Positions 11,523-23,060 of a stretch of 64,000 bases of DNA are shown piece after piece; the first letter of the stretch is position 1, and each line of letters opens with the position of its first letter. The notes below the pieces were generated by a model. It was given only the letters and a program-made list of their open reading frames with translations. It searched no databases and had not been told where the DNA came from. Both the position numbers and the translations under genes were made by a program. Source of the DNA: Symsagittifera roscoffensis (Eukaryota > Xenacoelomorpha > Acoela > Convolutidae); assembly GCF_963678635.1 (NCBI RefSeq), contig NC_087065.1:13676743-13740742 (forward strand), written 5' to 3'.

Positions 11523-13257
11523 GTAAGTAATGGTAACCTGGTTATAATACCTCATTTTAGTTGTCATCTGGTCAATAAATCGATGCCGTCATTGCGCAAT
11601 AAAAGTTCAGTCATCTTCCTCAGCGCATGCTAAATACTAAAACCAAAAAATAAATATTGAGTGTTTTTAAGGCGTCGTTTTTTTTTCAATACGCACTCTT
11701 AATAAGTTTAAGTAAAATGTGCACTTAAAATGGAAAGCTCCACATTTTGCTCCAAAACACAAAGCAATAAAATTTGGTTTCAGTTGGCGTGAAAAACTAA
11801 TAGAGCGATATAAAAACGCGTTTAACAATGCACGAGATTTTTGTATGTTTAATCAAAAAGTGATGAAAAAGGGAAAAATGAGAGAAAGTTCAATTTGATA
11901 ATGAAGAATTTTTTTGTTAAAAACATTGAAGGACGAATAAACATAACTTGGTTATTATAAACGGTTAATGCAAAAAAGTTATGGAGCCAATTTGAGGTAT
12001 TTTGTTGTCTGTTACGGGAACGTTTCTGAAACTGTTTGTCTTTGATTGTCAAAATTTAAATTATGTCGAGAATAGTCGACTCAATCAAACCACGAAGAAA
12101 ATTGTTGTAGTGTAAAATTTCAGCTTTCAAAACAATTTCCGAGCCTTGTTCAAAAGACATTTGAAGACCGCCATTTCGATGTTAAAAGGTTCCACTGAGT
12201 TAGGTTTAATTGGCCTTTCGCCCAAAAACAGCCAATGTCAGAAATTGGGTGGCAGCGTTGACTCAAGTTGCTGCTTAATTAGGGCCTTATTTTGGCATTA
12301 GGCTGTTTGTCTGGTGCAGACATGAAATTGCTGGACAATATTTTCGAACAAACTCCACCCCTTTATTCTAATCAGTTTGATCTGGAAAAGTTTATACGAG
12401 GAATGAAAACCAATAAAAATTCAACCTTTTCTCTTTACCATATAAGCGGCGTAACTTGAGATTATTATCATTACAACGCTATGTAAATTAGACAATTTTT
12501 GGGGATATTCACAACCTGTTCTGAAAATTATTCTGCATAAACTGCCATAATCTGTTTTGATAATCGAACAGTTTTTTCGGGCTCGGTTGTAAAGTAGTTC
12601 AGAAAATGTGATCAAATTAATTTGATCTGGATTATTTGGATCAAAAGTTATAGCTACAGCCGTGTATCTGTGCTTTCGCTTTTATAAATTTAGAACGGGA
12701 AATCTTTATTATTTTTTGGTTTAACTGGCTTTGAAATTGGCGTTGGTGAAATAATCCGGGCTAAATAAACCTGGCATGGGCGATTTAGTTTTGAATTTTA
12801 GACGCCCTTTGTTGAATGTTTATGCATACATCGGCGACTGCTTTATTCTGCTGATTTACTATTTGATTGGGTTAAAGAAAAAGAGATGGAACAGACAGGT
12901 TGAGATCTCAAAGGTCGAAATGTGAAAGGTTGTTTTTCTCATCTAGTTGATTTTTTGAGGGTTGCGGTTATTTTGAAAAATGTGTTTTTACTTAAAAAGA
13001 TGGACACCGCGTTTTTATTATACCCTAATTCGTTTAATAAAAAAATCTCGCTCCCATTAATACAGCGCCCACCTTCTGTACCCTTTTAAAGCGTGATTGA
13101 ACATTAACTAAGGTCCAACGACTAAAAATACCTCAAAGCGTAATACACAAAGCAAAACAAAATCTGCAACCGATGTGTCATAAAATATTAATGCAGTTAC
13201 GGGTAATGTAAATTTTTGATTTTTGTTGACTCAGAGATCATAAAAACTACAAAATAA
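11523..13257. other. AT-rich non-coding DNA
   Basis: I see no exon, RNA gene or recognisable mobile element in this stretch. Short open frames have AT-biased codon use and no splice-site support. Confidence 0.5.
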
Positions 13258-13786
13258 ACAAAACTGCTCGTATCAGGGCGAAGCCCTGAATGTTCCGACT
13301 GCCTTTTAAGTTTTATGGAGCAGTAATAACAAAAAAATTAAATGTAATAAAACAAAATAAAAATTTTTTTTCTAAAATTTCAAATTTTTTTTTTAAATCA
13401 TCCCCCACACGTCATAATAAGTACTAAGTGATAAATTTTGCTCCTATTAACAACTCAATTATGGCATAGAAGCTTCCTTGAACCAATTTGGAACGATTTC
13501 TAAGACGGATTAAATCTCGCTTACGCGTTAATAGCGCGAAATATATCGCGCGTTAATTGTCCCAAATTGGCCAAAATGGCAATCTTTGAACCCCCATAAC
13601 TTTACGAAAAATGATGAAAGGTGAAATATCTTTTCAAATTTAAGCTCAGGACAACAAAACCTTTTGAATGATATAAAAAAAAATTTTGTCAAAAAAGGCT
13701 AGTTAAAAAGTCGAAATTTGTCTGAAGAAAAAAAAACCCACCCCGAGCACAAATTTTCCGTTACTTTTGTATCGAAAGTCGGAACA
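13258..13786 (-). mobile_element. R1 repeat, near full length
   Basis: This runs from AACAAAACTGCTCGTATC with the perfect CAGGGC-GAA-GCCCTG hairpin, through the inner repeat TGTTCCGACT, to the final GTCGGAACA. The body contains the family hallmarks ATATATCGCGCGTTAATTG and AACTTTACGAAAAATGAT. It is about 525 bp and non-coding. First of three copies in a row. Confidence 0.9.
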
Positions 13787-13915
13787 AATACCATGCAAAA
13801 TTAGTTTCCTGAATTTCAAAATCATGCTATCATCCCAGTCCACACATTAGCTTAAAACAAATGTTTCCGCGGAGAGAAAAAATTTGTCGAGAGCGACAAT
13901 TGGTCCGAAATATAA

Positions 13916-14447
13916 ACAAGACTGCTCGTATCAAGGCGAAGCCCTGAATATTCCGACTGCCTTTTAAGGTTTTATGGTGCAGTAATAACATTATAAAATT
14001 AATTGTAATAAAATAAAATGAAATTTTGTTTTCTAAAATTTGAAATTTTTTATGAAAATCATCCCCCCACACGCCATTTGTACAAATGGATAGAGTTCGC
14101 TCATTGTAACAAATCAATTATGGCAATTAAGTTTCTTTCAACCGATTTGTAACAATTTTTAAGAGGGATTAAATCTCGCTTACGCGTTAATAGCGTGAAA
14201 TATAACGCGCGCGTTAACTGTCCCAAATTGGCCGAAATGGCGATCTTTAAACCCCCATAACTTTACGAACAATGATCACAGGTGAGATATTTTTTCAAAT
14301 TTAAGCTCAGGACAACAAAACTTTTTGAATGATATAAAAAAATTTTGTCAAAAATTGCTAGTTAAAAAGTCGAAATTTGTCTGAAGAAAAAAAAAACCCC
14401 ACTCCGAGCACAAATATTCCGTTAATTTCGTATCGAAATCCGGAACA
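13916..14447 (-). mobile_element. R1 repeat, near full length (second of three)
   Basis: Same layout as the neighbouring copies. The hairpin arm is changed from CAGGGC to CAAGGC, and the far end reads AAATCCGGAACA, so the terminal hairpin is damaged. A unique spacer of about 130 bp separates it from the copy before. Confidence 0.88.
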
Positions 14448-14579
14448 AAAAATCGTAGGTTATTGAAACGAAAATTGGTTGAAAATAGGCGTTACAACGT
14501 AAAAATGAACTGGTAATTGATTTGGCAAAACTGAGCAACCAATAGGTCATTATTGAGCATAACAATGGCATAACTAATG

Positions 14580-15100
14580 ACAAGACTGCTCGTAGCAGGG
14601 CGAAGCCCTGAATGTTCCGACAGCCTTTTAAGGTTTTATGGAGCAGTAATAACATTAAAAAATTAAATGAAAGAAAATAAATTGAAATTTTGTTTTCTAA
14701 AATTTGAAATTTTTTATGAAAATCATCCCCCCACACGCCATTTGAAGTACAAATGGATAGAGTTTGCTCATTGTAACAAATCAATTATGGCAATTAAGCT
14801 TCTTTCAACCAATTTGGAACGATTTTAAGTTCTCCGCTTGCGCGTTAACAGCGCGAAATATATCGCGCGTTAATTGTCCCAAATTGGCCAAAATGGCAAT
14901 CTTTAAACCTTCATAACTTTACGAAAATTGATCACAGGTAAAATATCTTTTCAAATTCAAGTTCAGGACAACAATAGGTTTCGAATGATATAAAAAAATT
15001 CCCTCAAAAATGGCTCGTTAAAAAGTCGAAATTTGTCTGAAGAAAAAAAAACCACCCCGAGCACAAATATTCCGTTACTTTCGTATCGAAAGTCGGAACA
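14580..15100 (-). mobile_element. R1 repeat, near full length (third of three)
   Basis: The hairpin is intact (CAGGGC-GAA-GCCCTG) and the far end is intact (ACTTTCG-TAT-CGAAAGT then CGGAACA). The element is followed by GTAACTG. The spacer before it (14448-14579) is unrelated to the spacer between the first two copies, so these look like independent insertions or heavily diverged spacers, not a simple tandem duplication. Confidence 0.88.
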
Positions 15101-16968
15101 GTAACTGAATCAACATTCGACAAATAGTCATTTTTTGTATATTGGACGAACTGTCGCTTCTCGAACAGTTGGTCAAATATGATAGGTAATTAAGTATCGT
15201 CAGATCAATTTGCCATTGCTTTCGCAGTTTTACACTATTTTAAGCCTTCTCCTTGTAGAACGTTTTAGTTGTATAATGTACCATTTGAAGCATAAAATGT
15301 ATAATAAAAAACACCGCCATTCCGAAAAACAAAAAAGTTTTCAAAATAATCAAGATACTTTTTCAAAAACCGCTGTTGTTATAAATTTTTATGACACGTC
15401 CTATGACCGCCAAAACATAACCGGTAGCCATATATGTTGAAACACGGCGTATTGGTGCAATTAAAAAAATACTCGATCTAAGGCATAAGGCTCGTCGAGT
15501 GACCGAATGTCGTCTTAGAAAAAATTGAAAAGATAGGTAGCCGCATATTTATGGGGACTCCCGGCCCATCAGGACCCCCTCTCATGAATTCGACCCTCTC
15601 GCAGCAAAAAGGATCCCCACTTTAGTACTATTGCACCACAACCTTTTTCAAAAATTAGAAAAATTCTACAAAATACGTTCTTGTATTTTTTTCAAAGAGA
15701 TAGGAAAATCAAGGAGAAAGAGCTCTCAACAGCTTTAAAATTCAGTATTTTGTTCGGCAGTTTTTTTGTTTGATAATCCTCTGCTCTAGCTGCTCTGTAA
15801 AAATATCTAATTCAAATTCGAAGTCTCGATCAAAATGGGGTAAAATCTTGTCTCGACAGAATTTTACGGCATTTTAAATTTGTTTCTGAATTTGAACAGA
15901 GCTGATTTTTCAATCTTTAGGTGACATTGATTTTAATTCCAAGAATTACGCAAATGACGGGTTTTTCAACTGCTTTTTAACATGTGATAAAAATTTTGAT
16001 CCAGAATTTTTCTAATCATTGTTCATGCAATCTTCAGAATACATAATCTTGCATACGATGCGATAGAAAACTGGTCTTATCATGTCGAAAGATCTCATTG
16101 AATTTAAGTTTCTATACACTATTAAAATGGAATTCTGATGATTTTTGGTTTGATTGAAAAAGCGCCAATGCGTTGGATTTAATAGGTTAATCAATGAAAA
16201 GATGGCGCTTATGTAAACCAAAAGTTAACAAGTTAACTATCTCCATACCTCTATAAGAATGATTGCAAGTGATCGTTTGTTAGGAATCAATGCCCTAGTA
16301 TTTTTAGAATGCAAATCTTGCAAGATTCTTGCAAAGAAATGTCAGTTTTGTCTCATGGAAAATTATTATCATTTTGAAATTAGATTTAGAATGACTTTTT
16401 AGTCGGATTTCAAAAAATGATAATTCGTTTGGGTTTTATAGGTTAGTCAATAAAAAGGCGCATATGTTAGTCTAAAAACAACAAATTGAACGCCAACATA
16501 TCTCTATAAAATGAAATTAATGCCCCTATTTTATTGGAACGCAAATCGTGCAAAATTCTGCGTCTCACAAAAAACTAATATCAGTTCAAAAATCGACGTT
16601 AATTGTTTTTAGTCATTAAAAGGGCACATGATTTTATCTTAAGTGAAACTATCTTAGGAATTTAGTATATATCAAAGACAAAATAATTTTTTTGAAAAGA
16701 AGACACGTATAACTTCAGATGCTATAGAAAACAGTAAACTTGAGGCTCAAGAAAGTTAAGCAGTTGCTTGATCAACTTCACAGTGAAATTGCGACTCAGC
16801 AGAACTGAGCTCCAGGTGACAAACTTAAAGGTTCCTTCAATAGTTGTTTTTACGACTTTTGAGGAAAAAGAAGGAATAATTGACTCGAGTGGTATTTTTT
16901 CTCCAGACAAATTTCGAGTTTTTAAGTAGCCTTCATGTAAAAATTAATGATGTCCGAAAACAAAATTA
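15101..16968. other. Non-coding stretch with a diverged local duplication
   Basis: No exon was supported. A short GC-richer patch lies at about 15545-15605 without an open frame of note. The stretch at 16120-16640 contains related blocks described separately. Confidence 0.45.
16120..16640. repeat. Diverged direct duplication
   Basis: Blocks at about 16140-16325 and 16415-16560 share, in the same order, TAATAGGTTAATCAATGAAA / TATAGGTTAGTCAATAAAA, a GGCGC..TATGT box, an ATCTC or ATATCTCTATAA box, and a GCAAATCNTGCAA box. A third partial relative is at about 16600-16640. Divergence is substantial, so the duplication is old. Origin unknown. Confidence 0.55.
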
Positions 16969-17466
16969 ACAAGACCACTCGTATCATGGCCGAGCTTAGA
17001 GTGCTCCGATTGCCTCTTAAGATCTATGGAGTATTGTGTGCATAAGACAACTTGATGACATTTTCAAAAAAAAATTGAAAGTTTTTGAAATTTTTTTTTG
17101 AGATTTTTTTTAAGTACAAAGTGATACGTTTTGCGCATTGCAAAGTATTAAATAGACCAAATAGCCTGCCTCAATTCAGTTTAAAACGATTTATAAGACG
17201 GATTAAATCTCCGCTTACATATTAATAAGCACTAAATATATCGGGCGTTATTGATCCCGAAACCCAAAAAACCTCTAACTCACCCTAAATCCTAACTTTT
17301 TGAAATATAATCACAGATGAAACAATTTTGAGCTCATGACAACAAAGCCTTTCTAATGATTTAATCAAATTCTATCAAAAACTGCTGGCTAAAGTGTCAC
17401 AAGTTCTCTAGAGAAAAAAAGTTCACTCCGAGCACAAATATTCCGTCTCTTGCTTCAAAAGTTGGA
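16969..17466 (-). mobile_element. R1 repeat, old diverged copy
   Basis: Recognised by AACAAGACCACTCGTATCATGG at the start, TATGGAG near 17028, ACGGATTAAATCTCCGCTTAC near 17200 and GAGCACAAATATTCCGTC near the end. The hairpin end and the terminal GTCGGAACA are eroded (GTTGGAAA). Age is inferred from the many substitutions relative to the copies at 13258-15100. Confidence 0.75.
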
Positions 17467-17689
17467 AAAAAAAATTCAACCTCTGTTTTTTTTTCTAACG
17501 TTATGAGAGTCTCAAAAATGCCAATTTGACAAACTTGGAATAAATAACGCCCAATATGTTTTGTGCCATTAAAGCGTCAGAGGAAGGTTAAACAGTTCCA
17601 AATTGAACTGAGGCAAGCAATTTAATTTATTATTAGTGCGTTACCAGGCTCAAAATTTTGCTATGTTTTGACTTTCGATAAAAATGGCA

Positions 17690-18066
17690 GATCATTTGAG
17701 CTCAGGTGTGGTTTTTTTTCCAGGCAAACTTCAACTTTATAACTAGTAAGTTTTGATCAATTTCTTTACATGTGGGTTTAAAGACTGCCAAATTGGCCAA
17801 GGCGCGAGATTTTTTGTGCTATTGGCTCTGCACATAAACCGTCCCAAAGTGATCTGAGGCATGTTTTTTGGTCCATTCAATTTTTTTATATGCCAAATAT
17901 AACATTTTGTATTTCAATTAGCGTATGGGAGATGATTTTCAAAAAAAAACTCAAAACTCAAATTTGAAGTTTTTTTTGAAATAATCATCAGTTTTTTAAG
18001 CATTCACTAGTTAATAGATCATAAAAGGCAGTACGAACAGGGCATTTTCCTGATACGCGCACTCTT
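17690..18066 (+). mobile_element. R1 repeat, old copy in the opposite orientation
   Basis: Read in reverse complement this shows the R1 order: AAGGCAGTNCGAACA near 18030, CCTGATACG at 18050, the phrase GGGTTTAAAGACTGCCAAATTGG at 17775-17797, and a GGGAGATGATTTT block near 17929. Many substitutions and indels have erased the hairpins. It forms a head-to-head pair with the copy at 16969-17466. Confidence 0.6.
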
Positions 18067-18977
18067 GTTGATTATTTCATTGAATTAACTTACTGCATTA
18101 CATATCAAAACTATTACTCTGTATTTGTCGCCTTCGCACTCCCGAAACTACAGACTGGTTAGCCGATGCAATTTTATTCAACCTAGCAATTTTCTGGTCA
18201 ACTAATTGCGCCGCACTTCATCACTAGAATTTATGACTCATAAATTGTTCATCTCGACTTAAAGTTACAAGTTTCACCAACACTATTTTTCAGAATGATG
18301 ATGGAAATTTTTTCAGCTTTCAAAAGCTTTCAACTATCTTACATCTATTTTTTACATATCTTTACTTATTCCTGTTTTTATGTTCTGTTTTATTTATTCA
18401 GTAATCAAAACTTCCAAACATTTCACATCATAATTTATTTAACCATTCTTATACTTTTTTGCAGCATATTTTGACACGTGAAATGATATTTTTTGAAGCG
18501 ATCTGACCACTTAAGGGATAATTTGTCAACAGCCTGTCAATAGAACTGTTTGCTCAAATCAACTCTCCTGTTGTTGTGCCGTTACGGACTGTTTGTTTTG
18601 AAAAATTTTGAATTTTTAACGACATTTTTTTTAGGTCATAGGGTTTTTTGTCATTAGGGTTTTTTAGGCACTTTTGAGAAAATTTGAGGTTGGAAAGCGC
18701 CTTTAGAAAAATTTTTAGGTTGGTTAGCCAAAAATGGATGTCGTAACCCTTATACCAAAGGGGGGACCCGTTGGGTAAATTTGGAAACCAGAATTGAGGG
18801 CGAAGGCGGTCATTTATCAATTTTAATTTATCAATGAAAATTGTTTGGCTAGCATTTTTTCAAAAATCTTTGGAAGGACAAAAACTTTTTTCAATTTGAG
18901 GTTTGTTCAATGGGAGATTGACTGTCTCTATAAACCGCTGCACAGCAGAAATCTCAATATTTCTTTTGAAAACAAAC

Positions 18978-19177
18978 NNNNNNNNNNNNNNNNNNNNNNN
19001 NNNNNNNNNNNNNNNNNNNNNNNNNNNNNNNNNNNNNNNNNNNNNNNNNNNNNNNNNNNNNNNNNNNNNNNNNNNNNNNNNNNNNNNNNNNNNNNNNNNN
19101 NNNNNNNNNNNNNNNNNNNNNNNNNNNNNNNNNNNNNNNNNNNNNNNNNNNNNNNNNNNNNNNNNNNNNNNNNNNNN
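18978..19177. other. Assembly gap of 200 N
   Basis: Exactly 200 undetermined bases. The identical length of the second gap at 59629-59828 indicates a fixed placeholder size, so the true gap length is unknown. Confidence 0.99.
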
Positions 19178-19465
19178 AAATCGGGAAAAAAATTAGTGTC
19201 CTGCGCTTTGCTTCGTGACTACGTTACTCTGTAGCATCATGATTGAGTAAGTTGAGTTTTTATTTAGCAGATTCTTTTAGTTTATAGAAATAACTAGAAT
19301 TATATATTTTCAGATCTGATAGAAATTTGTGGATTAAATACAAAAAAAATTTTACAAAAGAAGAAATTTTACAAAATGAGCTCCAAGCAAAGTCCAAGTT
19401 CATCTTGCGGTTTTGACGTGAATCTGACGGTTAGAATCTACGCTTGAGATTCAAAGCAGAACACT

Positions 19466-19468
19466 AAC

Positions 19469-19504
<36 letters not shown>
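19466..19504. repeat. (AC)n microsatellite
   Basis: About 19 AC dinucleotides with one or two interruptions (ACACGCACAC). It has no link to any gene. Confidence 0.97.
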
Positions 19505-19507
<3 letters not shown>

Positions 19508-19929
19508 TCTAATCTGAACCCATAATCTAAACCCATGCTCAAAATTTCTCTAATATGCCCTTCATTGTTTCTAAGATTGTATCTCGCCTTCATCGCAAGT
19601 AGTTTTGCATCAGTTTTTTCAAACGTTTGTTTTTTCGAGTTTTTCTTGTGCGTTATATTCTTTTCAGCCTTATAAATCTTTCTAAATTCTCTCGTGTTGT
19701 TTTCTTTTGATGTTGTTTTCGTGTGCTCTTTGGCCATTTTTATTCAAATATCTCCGTTTTGTCAAATACCATCTGATATTGTGGCAAATTTATATTAAAT
19801 TGCGGTTTTTTTAATTATTTTTTATGTTTTGTTTCTGTTTAAGCTTCACAGTTTATTAACTTATTTTCATCAAAAATTTCAAATTTTAGAAAAAAAAATG
19901 TCATTTTAATTCTTACAATAAGTTTTTCA

Positions 19930-20000
19930 ATGTTATTACCATAAAACACTAAAAGGCAGTCGGAACATTCAGGGCTTCGCCCTGATACGAGCAGTCTTTT
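19930..20000 (+). mobile_element. R1 hairpin-end fragment, inverted
   Basis: Reverse-complement R1 terminus: AAAAGGCAGTCGGAACATTC, then the perfect hairpin CAGGGC-TTC-GCCCTG and the tail ATACGAGCAGTCTTTTTG. The rest of the element upstream is not recognisable. The perfect hairpin indicates a relatively young piece. Confidence 0.8.
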
Positions 20001-20242
20001 TGTTTTAGGAGTCTTAGATTGTATGTGTATTTTTTCCTGGATTTTTTGATGGTTTTATCAAATGTATATTAAAAAATTGTTACAAAAGACTATTTTTAAC
20101 AAAAATTGAGCTGCCAGCATTTTTCATTTTCATCTCATATACTCCATGCATCTCTCATACATTCATCCCTATATATATGCTTGCATTCATACAACCATTC
20201 ACAATTCATTGCTACATCATCGCTAATTTAGTGCATTTTCAG

Positions 20243-21342
20243 CTCTAACGTTTGCTATTACGACGTAGAATTAAAATTCATCGCTATTTCACTACTACAT
20301 CATCAGTGAAGTTTTCAGATATTTCAGTTTTGAATCAGTAACAACACTGCTTGTATCAGGGCGAAGTCTTGAATGATCCGACTGCCTTTTAAGGTTTATG
20401 GAGCAGTAAAATCATCAAAAATTTAAATGTAATAAAATAAAACTAAAATAAAAAAAATGAGGTTTTTAGTAAAAACATCACCCCACACATCATAATAAGT
20501 AGAAAGTGGTAAATTTTGCTCCTATTAACGTATCAATTGTGGCATATAAGTTTTCTTGAACCAATTTGGAACTATTTCTAAGACGGATTAAATCTCAGCT
20601 TACGCGTTGATAGTGCGAAATATATCGCGCGTTAATTGTCACAAATTGGCCAAATTGGCAATCTTTAAACCTCCATAATTTTACGAAAAATAATAACAGG
20701 TGAAATCTCTTTTTAAATTTAGGCTCAGGACAAAACACGTTTTGAATGATATACAAAAATTCCGTCAAAATTGGCTAGGTAAAAAAACGAAATTTGTCTG
20801 AAGAACAAAAAACCCACCCCGGGCACAAATATTCCGTTACCTTTGTTACGAAAGTCAGAACAATCACTTCGCGCGGATAAAAGGCTCATCGTAAAATATC
20901 AGATTTCATAGAAACAATTGTATGAACTGAGGTTAATAAGTATTTTGTTATACAATGATACTTTAGGATCAGTTCTTTTTTGGAATTAAACAACAAAATT
21001 TTGGCTATTCTTTTTACCACAAAAGTATATGAAAGTAGCACAATTAGTTTTTTTATAATTAACAATTTTATGATTAAGAATTATTCCACACTATGAAACT
21101 GTACCTTGAGCATTTTAGCTATAGTTTGACATGCAAAAAAAATTAGTTGTGTTAGGAGCTTTTGCTTTTTTTTGTTAAAAAAATCAAGTATTTGGTAACA
21201 CACAAAAAAAACAGAGTTTAAATGACAGCTAACAAACAGACATTTTTTTGGCGACTTGCCTTGTATTGTATTGTATTGTTTTGATTTTTTCCAGAGAATT
21301 TTATTCAGAAACGAAATCTTTGAATTCTGTCAGAAAACCATT
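20243..21342 (+). repeat. F segment copy 0 (with R1 inserted at 20341-20862)
   Basis: This is the first of six copies of a non-coding segment that alternates with retrotransposon pieces up to 43556. It begins at TTTGCTATTACGACGTAG, holds about 100 bp, then an R1 copy, then about 480 bp ending in CAGAAAACCATTA just before the LTR. It is not preceded by any pol sequence, so this copy probably sits at the original left edge of the array. All F copies carry R1 at the same site with the same private changes (GTCAGAACA instead of GTCGGAACA), showing R1 inserted once before the amplification. Confidence 0.85.
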
Positions 21343-21834
21343 AATTGCAACGCAAATATAAAACAGAGTAAAAATGCATATAAAAAAACAAGGCTGCATA
21401 GCTCAATCGGTTAGAGCAGCGTGCTAATAACGCGAGGGTCGACAAGTGGAGTCTGTCTGTTGCCAATGCTTACCGTGACAGAAAGGAATGATTAAATTTT
21501 ATACGAAACGACCTAATAATACTTGACCTGGCGTAGGTTCGATTCCCCCACCTGGCCATGTATCCTATTTTAACTGTTTTTCGCTTTAATTTGGTTCAGC
21601 CTTGATTAAAGCTGACTGTCAAATAGAGCAATTTGTCTCAGGGACATTACCGACCGTTTCTGTTGGCTAGCTTGCGCCAATTTGTTTATTGAAGCTGAAT
21701 CTTTGTGTTATATGAGCTTATCTTTTTGGATGAAAATTATCAAAAATGCCGATAAATTCATGTCGCCGGTAAAACGAGTTTATTTTTGATTCTTTTTGAT
21801 TTAAAATTCATCTTACGGAGATTGAGCGCACACT
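21343..21834 (+). mobile_element. BEL/Pao 5' LTR, unit A
   Basis: It matches the LTR that follows the pol end at 43946. It starts near TTGCAACGCAAATATAAAAC, includes a TATAAAA-like box and a tRNA-Ile-like stretch (21392-21465), and ends near ATTGAGCGCACACT. It is followed after one or two bases by a primer-binding-site-like TGGCACCCCACAAGGG. About 490 bp. The TG at the start has decayed to AT. Confidence 0.75.
21392..21465 (+). pseudogene. tRNA-Ile(AAU)-like sequence inside LTR, decayed
   Basis: Acceptor arm, D arm (GCTC...GAGC) and the anticodon loop CTAATAA are kept, giving anticodon AAU. The T arm has lost its TTC (GTGGAGT instead of TTCGAGC), so the internal pol III B box is broken. It is colinear with the better preserved copy at 43992-44065. 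Confidence 0.7.
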
Positions 21835-21839
21835 TTGGC

Positions 21840-22798
21840 ACCCCACAAGGGACCTGCAGCAAAAGCAACATCGAGCGAAAATTAGTATTTAGTGTTCCGT
21901 CTCCCGTAAAATTGATAAACGAGGATTCAGTTTTCACCGCTGACGCAGAAATTGAAGAAGTAGAAATTTCCAAGTTCGGAGAAGAGTCTGTCCCTATTCT
22001 TTCAAGGTCAGTTCCTTCCACTCCTGGTGGGAGATCGGAGAGCTCTCTTTGTGCTCAATTTCAGCCTAATTCGGCCGATCAGAATAGAAATCAAATCAGC
22101 AGTTATTCGGCAACTCAGTTCGATCAGCCGAAGGGAACGATTCAAATTAACAGCCACGGAATCAGGAAGAAATTTAACGGGAAGCAGTGGAGACGACTTT
22201 GCTGTGTCGAAGGTTGTAACAAAGAACCTTTGGTGAAAATGAAAACCATTTCGCTTCAAGTTAATCAAATCTGTTTCTGCCCGTCCAATTATTGATTTCG
22301 TTGCGTGACAGTAATGTTAAATGATCAGGTACGGTGATATTAAGTGAGTTAAGGTGAATTCTTTCATTCTCAGCATCACAGAAGGGCATCCAACATACTT
22401 GCTTTACAAAGCCAGGTTTAAGTTTGAACTTTAACGCTAGGGACTCTCAGATAACAATACAGTACTACCTTCATCACTACTTGTCTCACCGTAACGACCT
22501 GGTAATTTGGCACGACGCCAATAAAAACTCAATAAGTAGGCACCGCAGCAGCAAAAACCGCAAGCTGAGTAGTGAGCAACTTGTCAGTTTGTTATTAAGG
22601 TATAGGACAAACATTTGTGCGATCGTATACTGTAGACGAAACGGAACCGAGGATATAGTGGAAAACTTAGTATCAACAGGCATTCTCGTTCTGAACGTCG
22701 TCAAAGACTTTATCTCTAAGCGTAAGGCTAAGGAACAGGTACTAATTGAGAAGTACAAAGAGCTTCACCAGCCTCCTCCCCTTGAGTTAATATAGACT
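21840..22798 (+). pseudogene. Extra ORF between LTR and gag: zinc-finger-like and SGNH-hydrolase-like protein, decayed
   Basis: Two open stretches in one message-like region. The first (in frame to about 22295) encodes an acidic, serine-rich N-terminal part and a Cys-containing motif [14 protein letters not shown]. The second (open to 22795) encodes FNARD, then DLVIWHDANKNSISRH, ICAIVYCRRNGTEDI and ILVLNVVKDFISKRK. Between them is a block resembling the GDSN motif of SGNH hydrolases ([11 protein letters not shown]), broken by in-frame stops. The order of GDSN-like block, WHD block and alternating hydrophobic strands is what I associate with SGNH-like domains carried by some retroelement and invertebrate proteins. 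That assignment is inference. The same ORF is present in unit B, so it belonged to the element. Confidence 0.5.
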
Positions 22799-23060
22799 CT
22801 CCTCCTTCTAAGACGTTATAGCGCTAATCTTAACATACTTAAGACCCGTAAGAAGCGGAACCGCTTACCACTCAAAAGCTCAAAAAGCTTTTAAAAAATA
22901 TAGACTTCGAACAGAATCTTTGAGACGCCAAGTTCCCCCATCTTGTAAACTAATGTTGATATATTGAAGCAAATTTAGTTACGTACCAAAACAGTATTTC
23001 TTTTTTTTAATGGTTTTTCTTTGATGAGCATCCGTAAAACATTGTCATTTTAGGAAAATC

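Larger units (their letters stand above)
18067..20242. other. Non-coding stretch containing a scaffold gap
   Basis: No exon is supported on either side of the 200-N gap. The stretch includes an (AC)n microsatellite at 19466-19504 and an inverted R1 end fragment at about 19930-20000. The DNA immediately before 20243 is unrelated to the array that follows. Confidence 0.5.

Noticed and set aside
19438-19737. 99-codon minus-strand frame rich in Lys and Thr with a CVCV tail
   Set aside because: The tail is the (AC)n microsatellite and the remainder is low complexity.
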